Part shown: piece by piece, positions 1 through 6,352 of the stretch
How the letters are laid out: every line of letters begins with the position of its first letter
Position numbering within the stretch: the stretch's first letter is position 1
Source of the DNA: Bulleidia sp.
GTDB lineage: Bacteria; Bacillota_I; Bacilli_A; Erysipelotrichales; Erysipelotrichaceae
Reading direction: 5' to 3'
DNA length: 12,870 bases
NCBI GenBank assembly: GCA_016293365.1
Contig: JAEDEK010000053.1
Span: 1 to 12,870, forward strand
Made by a program: the position numbers and the translations under genes
Notes under the pieces: generated by a model
Told to the model about the DNA's origin: nothing
The model's database searches: none
The model's input: the letters and a program-made list of their open reading frames with translations, nothing else

Positions 1-167
1 ATTGCGGTACCAAAGCACATGCCAAGTGCCATTCCTTCACTGCCATAGTTATCTTCTTTCTCAGGATTGTTTTTTCTGCTGTTTTCTCTGACCGCAAAGA
101 TCGCCAGCATCAGTCCCATTGCCAGCCATGGTAGTGCCGCCATGATAAAATCCAATACTGTTTCCAT
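1..167 (-). CDS. Small membrane protein, partial (C-terminus beyond the window)
   Basis: Only the first 55 codons are inside the window. The start ATG at 167 has a good AGGGAG ribosome binding site a few bases upstream. The protein begins METVLDF and has one clear hydrophobic segment at about residues 5-26 (rich in Ala, Leu and Met, with Pro-Trp in it), then a polar linker at 28-44 with Lys, Asn, Glu and Asp. A second small-residue segment follows (GMALGMCFGTA), cut by the window edge and probably a second helix with glycine-zipper spacing. I do not recognise a characterised function. It is separated from the upstream rpiB gene by that gene's terminator, so it is probably its own transcription unit, but I could not identify a convincing promoter in 168-260. 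Confidence 0.6.
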   Translation of the reverse strand, partial: METVLDFIMAALPWLAMGLMLAIFAVRENSRKNNPEKEDNYGSEGMALGMCFGTA

Positions 168-261
168 TCTGTTACTCCCTTTTTCTACAGTCAGAATGTT
201 ACATCACGCACCTTACCATCAATACCGTCATTTCTCAGCCAGTTGTGTCATTTCTTCATAT

Positions 262-288
262 AAAAAGTCCTGACTTCCGATCAGGACT
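262..288 (-). terminator. Rho-independent terminator after rpiB
   Basis: A perfect 8-bp stem (AGTCCTGA / TCAGGACT, 7-nt loop) lies seven bases beyond the rpiB stop codon and is followed on the minus strand by a run of five U. It closes the lgt-rpiB transcript. Confidence 0.85.
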
Positions 289-294
289 CACTTC

Positions 295-747
295 TTACTT
301 TGCGCAGTTTCTTGCTTCAATATCCATTAACTGGTCAACACGTCTTTCGTGTCTTCCACCTTCAAATTCTGTCTTCATGAAGACATCCACAATCTGCTTT
401 GCTGTTTCGATACCAATGACACGTGCACCAAATGTGATGATGTTGGCGTTATTGTGACGTCTGCTGTATTCTGCACTGTATGGTTCAGAACATGTGCATG
501 CTCTGATACCACGTACCTTGTTGCAGGCAAGCCCGATTCCCACACCAGTTCCACAGATCGCAATACCACGATCCACTTCACCGCTTGCTACTGCATTGGC
601 AACCTTTTCGCCATATGCAGGATAATCACAGGATGCATTTGTGTCTGTGCCATAGTTCACGACTTCATAGCCCTGGCTTTCCAGATAAGCCACGATTTCA
701 TTCTTCATGTCCACTGCAGAGTGGTCATTCGCAATACCGATTTTCAT
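295..747 (-). CDS. rpiB: Ribose-5-phosphate isomerase B (RpiB/LacAB family)
   Basis: This 150-residue protein should interconvert ribose 5-phosphate and ribulose 5-phosphate in the cytosolic pentose phosphate pathway. The family hallmarks are visible: MKIGIANDHSA at the N-terminus (Asp8-His9 bind the substrate), the active-site Cys65 in the loop ICGTGVGIG, and CSEPYSAEYSRRHNNAN containing His98 and Asn99. The C-terminal EGGRHERRV stretch is the phosphate-binding part. Length and motif order match the Escherichia coli RpiB type. LacA or LacB subunits of galactose-6-phosphate isomerase belong to the same family, but they come as a pair; a single gene here favours RpiB, although an allose-6-phosphate isomerase role cannot be excluded. 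The start codon overlaps the lgt stop codon (ATGA), so the two are likely translationally coupled. Confidence 0.92.
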   Translation of the reverse strand: MKIGIANDHSAVDMKNEIVAYLESQGYEVVNYGTDTNASCDYPAYGEKVANAVASGEVDRGIAICGTGVGIGLACNKVRGIRACTCSEPYSAEYSRRHNNANIITFGARVIGIETAKQIVDVFMKTEFEGGRHERRVDQLMDIEARNCAK

Positions 748-1508
748 ACTTCTTTCCCCTTTTCCTCTTTCTGTTGTCTGTTATGGATCAGCCATGCGCC
801 GATCAGGAATATGAATATGGATATGAACTGTGAAGTTGAGAATGGACCAACTTCCCCACGGATCATATCTCCACGTAGAAATTCAATCATAAATCTGCCC
901 AGGCTGTAAAGAATCAGATACCATGCACCGTTATCTTCTCTGTGCTTTCCATGTTTCAGATTCCAGTACAGAAAGGCAAAGATCGCAAAATCACCTGCTG
1001 CTGAAATCAGCTGTGTTGGAATCACAGGATCCGTTGTCCAGCACAGGGAATCCGATGGAAAGGATACACCAAACCATGCATCCGTCTTCATTCCTGCACA
1101 GCATCCTGCCATAAAACACCCGATTCGGCCAAATGCCTGCGCTAATGGAACAACAGTAATCAGTATCGGGAAATACTTTCGAAAATCCCACTTCTTCCAT
1201 TTACACCAGACAAGTGCTGCCAGCAGCCCACCGATAATACCTCCATATACAACCCAGCCGCCGCTGCCAAGAACAGAAGCAGGACTGATCATAAATGCAT
1301 CCAGATTTGTCAGCACATACAATGCTTTGGCCCCGACATACCCAAGTACTACAACAAACAATGCAAATGCATCGATGTTTTTATAGTCCAGGTCATATTC
1401 TTTTGCAAGTTTTTCCGCCATACCTACTGCAGCAAGGATTCCCACAGCAATCATGACGCCATATCCATGCACTGTCAGAGGGCCGATCGAAAACCAGTCA
1501 TTCAACAT
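744..1508 (-). CDS. lgt: Prolipoprotein diacylglyceryl transferase family protein (Lgt)
   Basis: A 254-residue polytopic membrane protein of the Lgt family, which transfers diacylglycerol from phosphatidylglycerol to the lipobox Cys of preprolipoproteins. I place the start at 1508, because a GGAGG site sits 8 nt before that ATG; a GTG at 1523 would put this site inside the gene. The family signature appears as GRIGCFMAGCCAG (residues 127-139; Arg128 corresponds to the essential Arg of GRIGNF), with a second conserved patch GRFMIEFLRGD (residues 204-214). Hydrophobic helices alternate along the whole length. Two things are unusual. The conserved HGG motif reads VYGG (Tyr88 in place of the His), and the signature is Cys-rich. 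This variant is familiar in anaerobic Bacillota, and a second canonical Lgt may exist elsewhere. Operon with rpiB. Confidence 0.85.
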   Translation of the reverse strand: MLNDWFSIGPLTVHGYGVMIAVGILAAVGMAEKLAKEYDLDYKNIDAFALFVVVLGYVGAKALYVLTNLDAFMISPASVLGSGGWVVYGGIIGGLLAALVWCKWKKWDFRKYFPILITVVPLAQAFGRIGCFMAGCCAGMKTDAWFGVSFPSDSLCWTTDPVIPTQLISAAGDFAIFAFLYWNLKHGKHREDNGAWYLILYSLGRFMIEFLRGDMIRGEVGPFSTSQFISIFIFLIGAWLIHNRQQKEEKGKEV

Positions 1509-1528
1509 TATGTTTTCCTCCACAGATA

Positions 1529-1556
1529 ATGATAAGGGTTTTCAAAAGGTTTTCAA
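1529..1556 (-). promoter_or_regulatory. Putative promoter of lgt-rpiB
   Basis: Minus strand TTGAAA (1556-1551), a 16-bp spacer, then TATCAT (1534-1529), about 20 bases before the lgt start. The nonamer TTGAAAACC occurs twice exactly 11 bp apart here, once forming the -35. Confidence 0.45.
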
Positions 1557-1572
1557 GTCCTGCGACCAACAC

Positions 1573-1593
1573 AAAAAGCACATTACGTGCTTT
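1573..1593 (-). terminator. Rho-independent terminator after the DUF308 gene
   Basis: A 7-bp stem (AAAGCAC / GTGCTTT, 5-nt loop) with a U5 run on the minus strand, a few bases after the stop at 1605. It separates the DUF308 gene from lgt-rpiB. Confidence 0.7.
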
Positions 1594-1604
1594 CTGTATG
1601 AGAT

Positions 1605-2222
1605 TCATTCTTCCTGATTCTCTTCGTGTTCTTCGCCAGTGACATCAATGACCGTTGGACCGTTTTGTTCGAATGCCTTGATGAATGCATTCATCTTGTT
1701 TGCCAGTACAAGTGTTGCGACAAGATCTGATCCACCCGAATATACAAGACCTGCACCAATAACCATGAACAGTACATCTGTTGCGGTTTTACCGGAAAGG
1801 AAGAACATGATGGCGATACCGAAAACGATCGAGACTGCCGAGATCAGCACATATACCATGCTCCGGTTATAGCCGATACGATATGCCACTACGCCTTTCT
1901 GCAGATTGATGAAACCGCTGATCATGATGATCAGACCAAGCAGTAAAGGCACAAGGCTGACAATGATGTCGGATTTAAGAATAACCAGAAGACCAAAGAC
2001 AATCGATGCAATACCGATAATGAATTCATTGCGGTAAAGAGAGTCTTTGACATTCAGAAGGAAGTAGATTGTCAGATTCACGATACCATATACAACGGCA
2101 CTTCCACCAAGTACATAGGATATGACCTTCCCGCTGATATCCGGGAAAATGATCAGAAGCACACCGAGAATGATATAACATACTGACATCAGAATCTGAC
2201 TCCATTTTAACTGTTTTAACAT
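1605..2222 (-). CDS. DUF308 / HdeD-like integral membrane protein
   Basis: A 205-residue membrane protein with six predicted transmembrane helices at about residues 10-27, 36-56, 68-83, 87-106, 124-142 and 148-172, followed by a charged cytoplasmic-type tail ending EEHEENQEE. The paired short helices with repeated Gly-containing motifs (LGVLLIIFPDISG, FGLLVILKSD, LGLIIMISGFINL) are the pattern of the DUF308/HdeD family. HdeD is linked to acid stress in Escherichia coli, but most members have no known biochemical role and I claim none. The start at 2222 is chosen because AGGAG lies 9 nt upstream; an ATG at 2231 would touch this site directly. A TATAAT hexamer at 2250-2245 (minus) may be its -10 element. 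The gene ends in its own terminator, so it is monocistronic. Confidence 0.8.
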   Translation of the reverse strand: MLKQLKWSQILMSVCYIILGVLLIIFPDISGKVISYVLGGSAVVYGIVNLTIYFLLNVKDSLYRNEFIIGIASIVFGLLVILKSDIIVSLVPLLLGLIIMISGFINLQKGVVAYRIGYNRSMVYVLISAVSIVFGIAIMFFLSGKTATDVLFMVIGAGLVYSGGSDLVATLVLANKMNAFIKAFEQNGPTVIDVTGEEHEENQEE

Positions 2223-2343
2223 AACTATCATCTCCTGTATCTATATTATAGTCGAAACAGCAGAACCATACACGTTCAATTATCCCGATCTGTATAATCA
2301 TGTAAAACATGGTAGAATAGTGCCGTTATGGAGGTTTATTCAT

Positions 2344-3277
2344 ATGAAAGCATTCTGCGTTACACCAGTTACAGATGATAGAAAACATCTACTTGAAAAA
2401 ACAGGGTGTGGAAATAACATTTATAGAAAAACAGGAAGTTACTCCGGAAGTACTTCAGGGGGCCGAAATCATCTTCGGTAATCTGAGTCCACAGCTGATC
2501 AATACCATCGATTCCATCCGCTGGGTACAGCTGGATTCTGCCGGTGCCGATTCCTATAAAGGACTCAGAGATGATATTACCTTAACCAACTGCTCCGGCG
2601 CCTATGGGGAAGCCATCAGCGAACACATGCTTGGCTGCGTACTGGCAGTGGAAAAGAATCTGTATGCCTATCACGACAGGCAGAAGGAACGTTCCTGGGA
2701 AAACCTCGGTTCTGTACCTGTAATGCGGAATCTCAAGGTGTTATGTGTTGGAATGGGTGATATCGGATCCTCCTTTGCACAGAAAATGCATCTGCTTGGA
2801 TGTACAGTGTATGGTGTCAGGAGAAGCGTGCATGATGTACCGGATTACATTGAAACCATGTATACCATGGATAATATGAATGACATCCTTTCTGAATGCG
2901 ATATTGTAGCTCTGTCATTACCACAGACTTCAGAAACCATTGGTATGTTTGATTATCAGCGTCTTTCCATGATGAAAAAGGATGCTGTGATCATCAATGT
3001 CGGCAGAGGTTCTGCCATTGTATCCACTGATCTTGTCAGAATCATGAAGGAAGGCCACCTTAAGGCAGCATGTCTGGATGTAACTGAACATGAACCGTTG
3101 CCGAAAAACAATCCGTTATGGACATGCCCTGGAGTATATATTACGCCTCATATCTCCGGTCGCTTCAATGCGGAAGTAACCTATGATAAGGTACTGGATA
3201 TCTTTTCCACAAATCTGGAGCATTATCTCAATCACGAACCACTGGAACACATTGTTGATAAAACCATCGGTTACTGA
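2344..3277 (+). CDS. D-isomer-specific 2-hydroxyacid dehydrogenase with an apparent frameshift near the N-terminus
   Basis: The product should be an NAD(P)-dependent oxidoreductase of the D-2-hydroxyacid dehydrogenase family (2-oxoacid to D-2-hydroxyacid), about 310 residues if intact. The Rossmann motif is GMGDIGSSFAQKM, the catalytic Arg lies in INVGRGSAIV, the Glu in VTEHEPLP and the His in YITPHISG. The only good start is ATG 2344, with GGAGG 9 nt upstream, giving MKAFCVTPVTDDRKHLLEK as first strand and helix. That frame is lost at the A6 run 2396-2401; the rest reads in the +1 frame (QGVEITFIEKQEV onward). Removing one A joins both into a normal family N-terminus. An in-frame ATG at 2375 lacks a ribosome site and would drop the first beta strand. 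The substrate cannot be told from sequence. The gene is monocistronic with its own terminator. Confidence 0.75.
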
Positions 3278-3391
3278 TCAGTCCAAAGACTGAATGTACC
3301 GTTCTCCTGCAGAAGTTTACAACTGAAATACTGCATTTTCCACACCGTGAAAGAGTACATTGATTCTATACATCTGTTCTATACGCCCTTC

Positions 3392-3416
3392 AAAAAAGGA
3401 TACCTCAGTAGGTATC
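3392..3416 (-). terminator. Terminator-like hairpin, minus orientation
   Basis: A perfect 7-bp stem (GATACCT / AGGTATC, 4-nt loop), followed on the minus strand by CC and then six U. It lies about 110 bases beyond the sulfatase terminator and has no gene of its own directly upstream, so it may be a back-up terminator. Confidence 0.5.
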
Positions 3417-3446
3417 ACATCACCCTGATCATGATCTGCTGATCTG

Positions 3447-3474
3447 ACTGAAACCATTTGCGGTTTCAGTTTTT
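3447..3474 (+). terminator. Rho-independent terminator of the 2-hydroxyacid dehydrogenase
   Basis: A perfect 9-bp stem (ACTGAAACC / GGTTTCAGT, 6-nt loop) ending in a T5 run on the plus strand, about 170 bases after the stop codon. Confidence 0.75.
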
Positions 3475-3525
3475 ATATGGCGGCCACATATTGCCTGCGC
3501 CTTTTATACCTGCCTTTACAAGACC

Positions 3526-3560
3526 AAAAAAGCGGTCCTGCTGCAGGAGCAGAACCACTT
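3526..3560 (-). terminator. Rho-independent terminator of the sulfatase gene
   Basis: A 13-bp stem with two G-U pairs on the minus strand (AAGTGGTTCTGCT / AGCAGGACCGCTT, 5-nt loop) running into a U6 tract, 35 bases after the sulfatase stop codon. Confidence 0.8.
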
Positions 3561-3594
3561 CAGAAATTTCGTGATCTGAAGAATCATATTATCG

Positions 3595-5082
3595 TCAGAA
3601 TCTTGGATCTTTTCTGTTTGGAACCCAGTCTGCTGTTTCCATATACCACTGAAGCAGACGGTTTCTCATCTTTGCGATATCTCCCTGATACTCTGTCTCG
3701 TCGATTCTGTTGACAAGTTCTTTTGGATCTTTCTCAAGATCATACAGTTCATCTTTTTCATAAAGACGCATGACATATTTCAGATTGCCCATACGGATCA
3801 TCGCAGCTTTTGTATGTTCCGGGCCTTCAGAACACTGTGCACTCAAACGTGGCCAGTATTCAGAATCTTCGTTATGTCCTCTTTCCATTGCCCAGTATTC
3901 ACCATGAATACGTCCGCCTTCAGAGAATACCGCATCCTTATGTTCCTTCTTACCCGCAAGAGCAGGAACCAGTGATTTACCGAAGTTGACATATTCTGTC
4001 TTTACCCCTGTCATTTCTTCCACCGTTGCGGTAATATCAACCAGCTCACAAAGTGCTTTTGAAATACCAGGCTTCACATCAAACTGTTTTGCAGGTTTGA
4101 CAAGCAGAGGAACATTTACAATACAGTCTTCAAAACAGTTCTGCACCTTTTCCGCAATATCATAATCCCCTGTATAATCTCCATGGTCAGAGAATACAAA
4201 GATCGATGTATGATCATACAGGCCACCATCTTTGAGGGCATTTTCAATCATTCCATACTGATGATCAAAACGTGATACCATTGCCAGATACACAGCTCTC
4301 ATTTCAATGAAATGATCTTCTCCCCAGTCTTTCAGATTCTGTCTTTCCGCAATTGCTTTCAGCATGCTCGGTTTATCAAGATCAAGTGCACTTGGTCTTC
4401 TTGGCTCACACTTTGAACGGTCAATGGAAGAAAACCATGGATCCTCACATGCATATGGAGGATGTGGATAGCTGATTGTACAATACAGGAAGAACGGCTT
4501 ATGATCCGGATCCTTGCTTTTTTCATTGATATAGGCAATTGCCTCTTCGACACATTTCCAGTCAGATGCAGGACGATGTGCCTGCTCTTCCGTAATCTTT
4601 CCACGGAAATGAGCATAATAGCCCGGCTCTGTATGCGGACCGCCAATGGAAGGTGTGTCCAGAACCGGATGTGGTTTTGGCTGGTTCTTTGATGGGGTTG
4701 AGACAAGATCTTTGCCTACACCACAGAAATAATGATCACAGAACTCCTCTTTTGTGATGTTTGATGGAATCAGATCATTTCTTCCTACCCAGCATACCTC
4801 ATATCCGGCATTTTTCATTGTGCGCAGAAAATTTGGTTCCCCTGGATTCTGCATATAATGAATGGTACGATGTCCGGTTGTATGACAATACAGTCCAGTC
4901 ATAAAGGAACATCGGCTTGGTACACAGACCGGATTCTGACAATAGGCGTTTTCAAACGATACGCCCTCCTGTGTCAGTCTGTCCAGATTCGGAGTGATGG
5001 ATGCTTCGCATCCAAGGTGATGCAGTGAATCACTGCGCATCTGATCAGCAACAAAATAAACAATATTCGGTTTTTCTGTCAT
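3595..5082 (-). CDS. Cys-type sulfatase (arylsulfatase / glycan sulfatase family)
   Basis: A 495-residue sulfatase of the alkaline phosphatase superfamily, expected to hydrolyse a sulfate ester, perhaps on a host or dietary glycan. The sulfatase signature is CVPSR (residues 53-57); Cys53 would be converted to formylglycine, which in anaerobes needs a radical-SAM maturase not present in this window. Metal ligands are suggested by Asp13 in VADQMRSD and Asp299-His300 in FVFSDHGDYTGD; His207 in SYPHPPY is a likely substrate-pocket residue. The second Asp of the common N-terminal DD pair is Gln14, as in several sulfatases and phosphonate monoester hydrolases, so the substrate could also be a non-sulfate ester. 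There is no signal peptide, hence a cytosolic enzyme acting on imported oligosaccharides. The ribosome site AGGAAAGGAAG precedes ATG 5082. It diverges from an RpiR regulator that probably controls it. Confidence 0.88.
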   Translation of the reverse strand: MTEKPNIVYFVADQMRSDSLHHLGCEASITPNLDRLTQEGVSFENAYCQNPVCVPSRCSFMTGLYCHTTGHRTIHYMQNPGEPNFLRTMKNAGYEVCWVGRNDLIPSNITKEEFCDHYFCGVGKDLVSTPSKNQPKPHPVLDTPSIGGPHTEPGYYAHFRGKITEEQAHRPASDWKCVEEAIAYINEKSKDPDHKPFFLYCTISYPHPPYACEDPWFSSIDRSKCEPRRPSALDLDKPSMLKAIAERQNLKDWGEDHFIEMRAVYLAMVSRFDHQYGMIENALKDGGLYDHTSIFVFSDHGDYTGDYDIAEKVQNCFEDCIVNVPLLVKPAKQFDVKPGISKALCELVDITATVEEMTGVKTEYVNFGKSLVPALAGKKEHKDAVFSEGGRIHGEYWAMERGHNEDSEYWPRLSAQCSEGPEHTKAAMIRMGNLKYVMRLYEKDELYDLEKDPKELVNRIDETEYQGDIAKMRNRLLQWYMETADWVPNRKDPRF

Positions 5083-5127
5083 GGTTTTCTTCCTTTCCTC
5101 TGCAGTTTATCTGTTATCTACAGGCTC

Positions 5128-5155
5128 AGTATATCAATTTAAAATATAATTTCAA
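5128..5155 (-). promoter_or_regulatory. Putative sulfatase promoter
   Basis: Minus strand TTGAAA (5155-5150), 16-bp spacer, TATACT (5133-5128), giving a leader of about 40 bases before the sulfatase start. It overlaps the -35 region of the divergent regulator gene. Confidence 0.6.
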
Positions 5156-5179
5156 TGTTTGTTCAAAATATTTTATCAT
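5151..5179 (+). promoter_or_regulatory. Putative promoter of the divergent RpiR gene
   Basis: TTCAAT (5151-5156), 17-bp spacer, TATCAT (5174-5179), weak matches. A perfect AT palindrome AAAATATTTT at 5165-5174 lies in the spacer and could be an operator. The sulfatase -35 shares the same bases, so one bound regulator could affect both directions. Confidence 0.35.
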
Positions 5180-5205
5180 TTTGTTTTTTAAACGGAAAGA
5201 ATATA

Positions 5206-6015
5206 ATGAAAACAGAGAGACACAACATGATTCAGAGCCCGTTTGATATTATCCGCTCCTGCAGCGATGACTTTACAAAAACAGATCAGAAGATCGCAGA
5301 ACATATCCTGGATGCTCCAAATGATGTCATCCGCCATAATATGGCATCCCTTGCATCTTTGATCGGGGTTTCCGATGCAGCTTTGAGCCGGTTTGCCAAC
5401 AGAGTCGGTTATTCTGCTTTTTCTGCACTCAAAAACGACATATCCAGATATGTTTTCAGTCACAATTCCGAAAATGACAGTGACCAGGAAGAAAAGGACA
5501 GAACACCATTATGTGCTATCACGGAAATATATGCATCCTATATGAAAGCGATTGCCGATTATACGGATATGGATACTGTCAACAGGATTGCGGATTTATT
5601 CCTGCGCAGTAAAAAGGTTAAAATTTTCGGTATTAATCGTACATTCAATTCTGCCCGTCAGTTCCGTTTCCGTCTGAATAAAATCGGTTTTGATGCAGAA
5701 GCAGTTGATGATATGCACCTTTTCAGTGATATGGCAGATTATCTTGGAAAGGATGATCTTGTCATCATCTTTACTACAAGAAACAACATGCATTATGACA
5801 GTACCGTTGCTGCATTAACTGAAAACGGCTGCCATGTCGTTGTTTTCACGATGATTCAGAATCTTCCTTATAAAAATTTATGTGATGAAGTTGTTGTTCT
5901 ACCAAGAATATCCCGTGACAGTCGCGGCCCTTTCCTGGATGACCAGGCAATCTATTTTGTTTTCATCGAAGTGCTGTTAAGTGCGATCAGCGAAAGAAGC
6001 AGACAGATGGGATAA
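5206..6015 (+). CDS. RpiR/MurR family transcriptional regulator (HTH + SIS)
   Basis: A 269-residue regulator with an N-terminal RpiR-type helix-turn-helix domain (about residues 13-85; MASLASLIGVSDAALSRFA spans the DNA-reading helices) and a C-terminal SIS domain (about residues 125-255; KVKIFGINRTFNSARQF and DDLVIIFTTRNN are the phosphosugar-binding strands and loops). Members sense a sugar phosphate and repress or activate nearby sugar genes. I chose ATG 5206 with GGAAAGA just upstream; ATG 5227 is also possible and gives an equally typical N-terminus. The gene is divergent from the sulfatase with overlapping promoters, so the sulfatase is the likeliest target, and autoregulation is plausible. 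The effector cannot be read from the sequence. Confidence 0.88.
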   Translation: MKTERHNMIQSPFDIIRSCSDDFTKTDQKIAEHILDAPNDVIRHNMASLASLIGVSDAALSRFANRVGYSAFSALKNDISRYVFSHNSENDSDQEEKDRTPLCAITEIYASYMKAIADYTDMDTVNRIADLFLRSKKVKIFGINRTFNSARQFRFRLNKIGFDAEAVDDMHLFSDMADYLGKDDLVIIFTTRNNMHYDSTVAALTENGCHVVVFTMIQNLPYKNLCDEVVVLPRISRDSRGPFLDDQAIYFVFIEVLLSAISERSRQMG

Positions 6016-6133
6016 TACCGGAACAGGTCCCACCATGCATACGTATCCGTAAGTGCGGAATACTGTATTGATATTTTGATAATGTCAGAATACAGATCGT
6101 CAGACTGGCCTGATATTCACACTGGCAAAACAC

Positions 6134-6157
6134 AAAAAAACAGGGCTTCATGCCCTG
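6134..6157 (-). terminator. Rho-independent terminator, minus strand
   Basis: Stem CAGGGC / GCCCTG (6 bp, 5-nt loop) followed on the minus strand by a U7 run. It would end transcripts from the second RpiR gene (6349-7110) and the candidate small RNA. Confidence 0.8.
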
Positions 6158-6174
6158 GAATACTTTATATTTCA

Positions 6175-6223
6175 CAGGTCAAACGACCTGATTGCTGTTA
6201 TATTTCTCAGGTCAACCGACCTG
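6175..6223 (-). repeat. Tandem hairpin repeat (two copies)
   Basis: On the minus strand the unit CAGGTCGKTTGACCTG, followed by WGAAATATAA, occurs twice: stems 6223-6208 (loop GGTT) and 6190-6175 (loop GTTT). The stems are identical and perfect at 6 bp; only the loops and one flanking base differ. Similar CAGCAA bases precede both copies. Confidence 0.75.
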
Positions 6224-6240
6224 TTGTTGCTGTATTACAC

Positions 6241-6264
6241 TCGATGGTTTCCCATCGATTTTTT
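6241..6264 (+). terminator. Rho-independent terminator of the first RpiR gene (plus strand)
   Basis: Perfect 7-bp stem TCGATGG / CCATCGA with a TTTC loop and a T6 run on the plus strand. The same hairpin read on the minus strand has a GAAA tetraloop with an A-run before it. Confidence 0.65.
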
Positions 6265-6323
6265 GTTGTATATTCATCAAATTCCTCTAAAAGAAATCCG
6301 AGTTGCTTTTCAACAGCTCGGAT

Positions 6324-6352
6324 AATATATCATCTGCACTTATGCGTGTCAA
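6324..6352 (-). promoter_or_regulatory. Strong sigma-70 type promoter overlapping a stop codon
   Basis: Minus strand TTGACA (6352-6347), exact 17-bp spacer, TATATT (6329-6324). The stop codon TGA of the upstream regulator gene (6351-6349) is part of the -35 hexamer. Confidence 0.6.

Larger units (their letters stand above)
3278..3594. other. Gene-free stretch between convergent genes
   Basis: No convincing gene. It holds a small perfect hairpin right after the dehydrogenase stop (3278-3293, 6-bp stem, CAAA loop, no U run), the dehydrogenase terminator (3447-3474), the sulfatase terminator (3526-3560) and a further minus-strand terminator-like hairpin (3392-3416). Confidence 0.6.
6134..6317 (-). 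ncRNA. Candidate small RNA downstream of the second RpiR gene
   Basis: A strong promoter (TTGACA, 17 bp, TATATT) fires into a gene-free stretch that ends in a U7 terminator, predicting an RNA of about 184 nt. Along it are a CGATGG-GAAA-CCATCG hairpin with a GNRA-type loop, two tandem CAGGTC/GACCTG hairpins, and the terminator stem. I do not recognise the family. Alternatively, this is only the 3' untranslated part of the regulator mRNA facing the overlapping terminator of the convergent gene. Confidence 0.4.
6016..6348. other. Convergent intergenic region with several hairpins
   Basis: No normal-sized gene. Between the 3' ends of two convergent RpiR genes there is a terminator in each direction, a tandem pair of near-identical hairpins, a further 7-bp stem at 6296-6323, and a wide inverted repeat CTGTATT (6063-6069) / AATACAG (6089-6095). 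The two terminators are placed so that the transcripts from each side would overlap by about 130 bases. Confidence 0.7.

Noticed and set aside
168..266. Short minus-strand frame with ATG 259, an in-frame TGA as fourth codon and then 18 open codons before the small membrane protein
   Set aside because: A selenocysteine reading would need a downstream hairpin and a ribosome site; neither is visible, and 18 open codons are common by chance.
2396..2402. A AAAAAC-type slippery heptamer that might allow programmed -1 frameshifting in the dehydrogenase
   Set aside because: The heptamer is not in the correct phase, and the shift required is +1, not -1.
3273..3359. A 29-codon minus-strand frame ending near the dehydrogenase stop
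   Set aside because: No ribosome site or promoter; it overlaps the end of a real gene and has no recognisable content.
4359..4706. Long antisense open frame inside the sulfatase gene
   Set aside because: It is a shadow frame; the sulfatase motifs on the other frame are unambiguous.
6296..6323. 7-bp stem ATCCGAG / CTCGGAT as an extra terminator
   Set aside because: No clean U run follows on either strand; it is better viewed as part of the leader of the candidate RNA.
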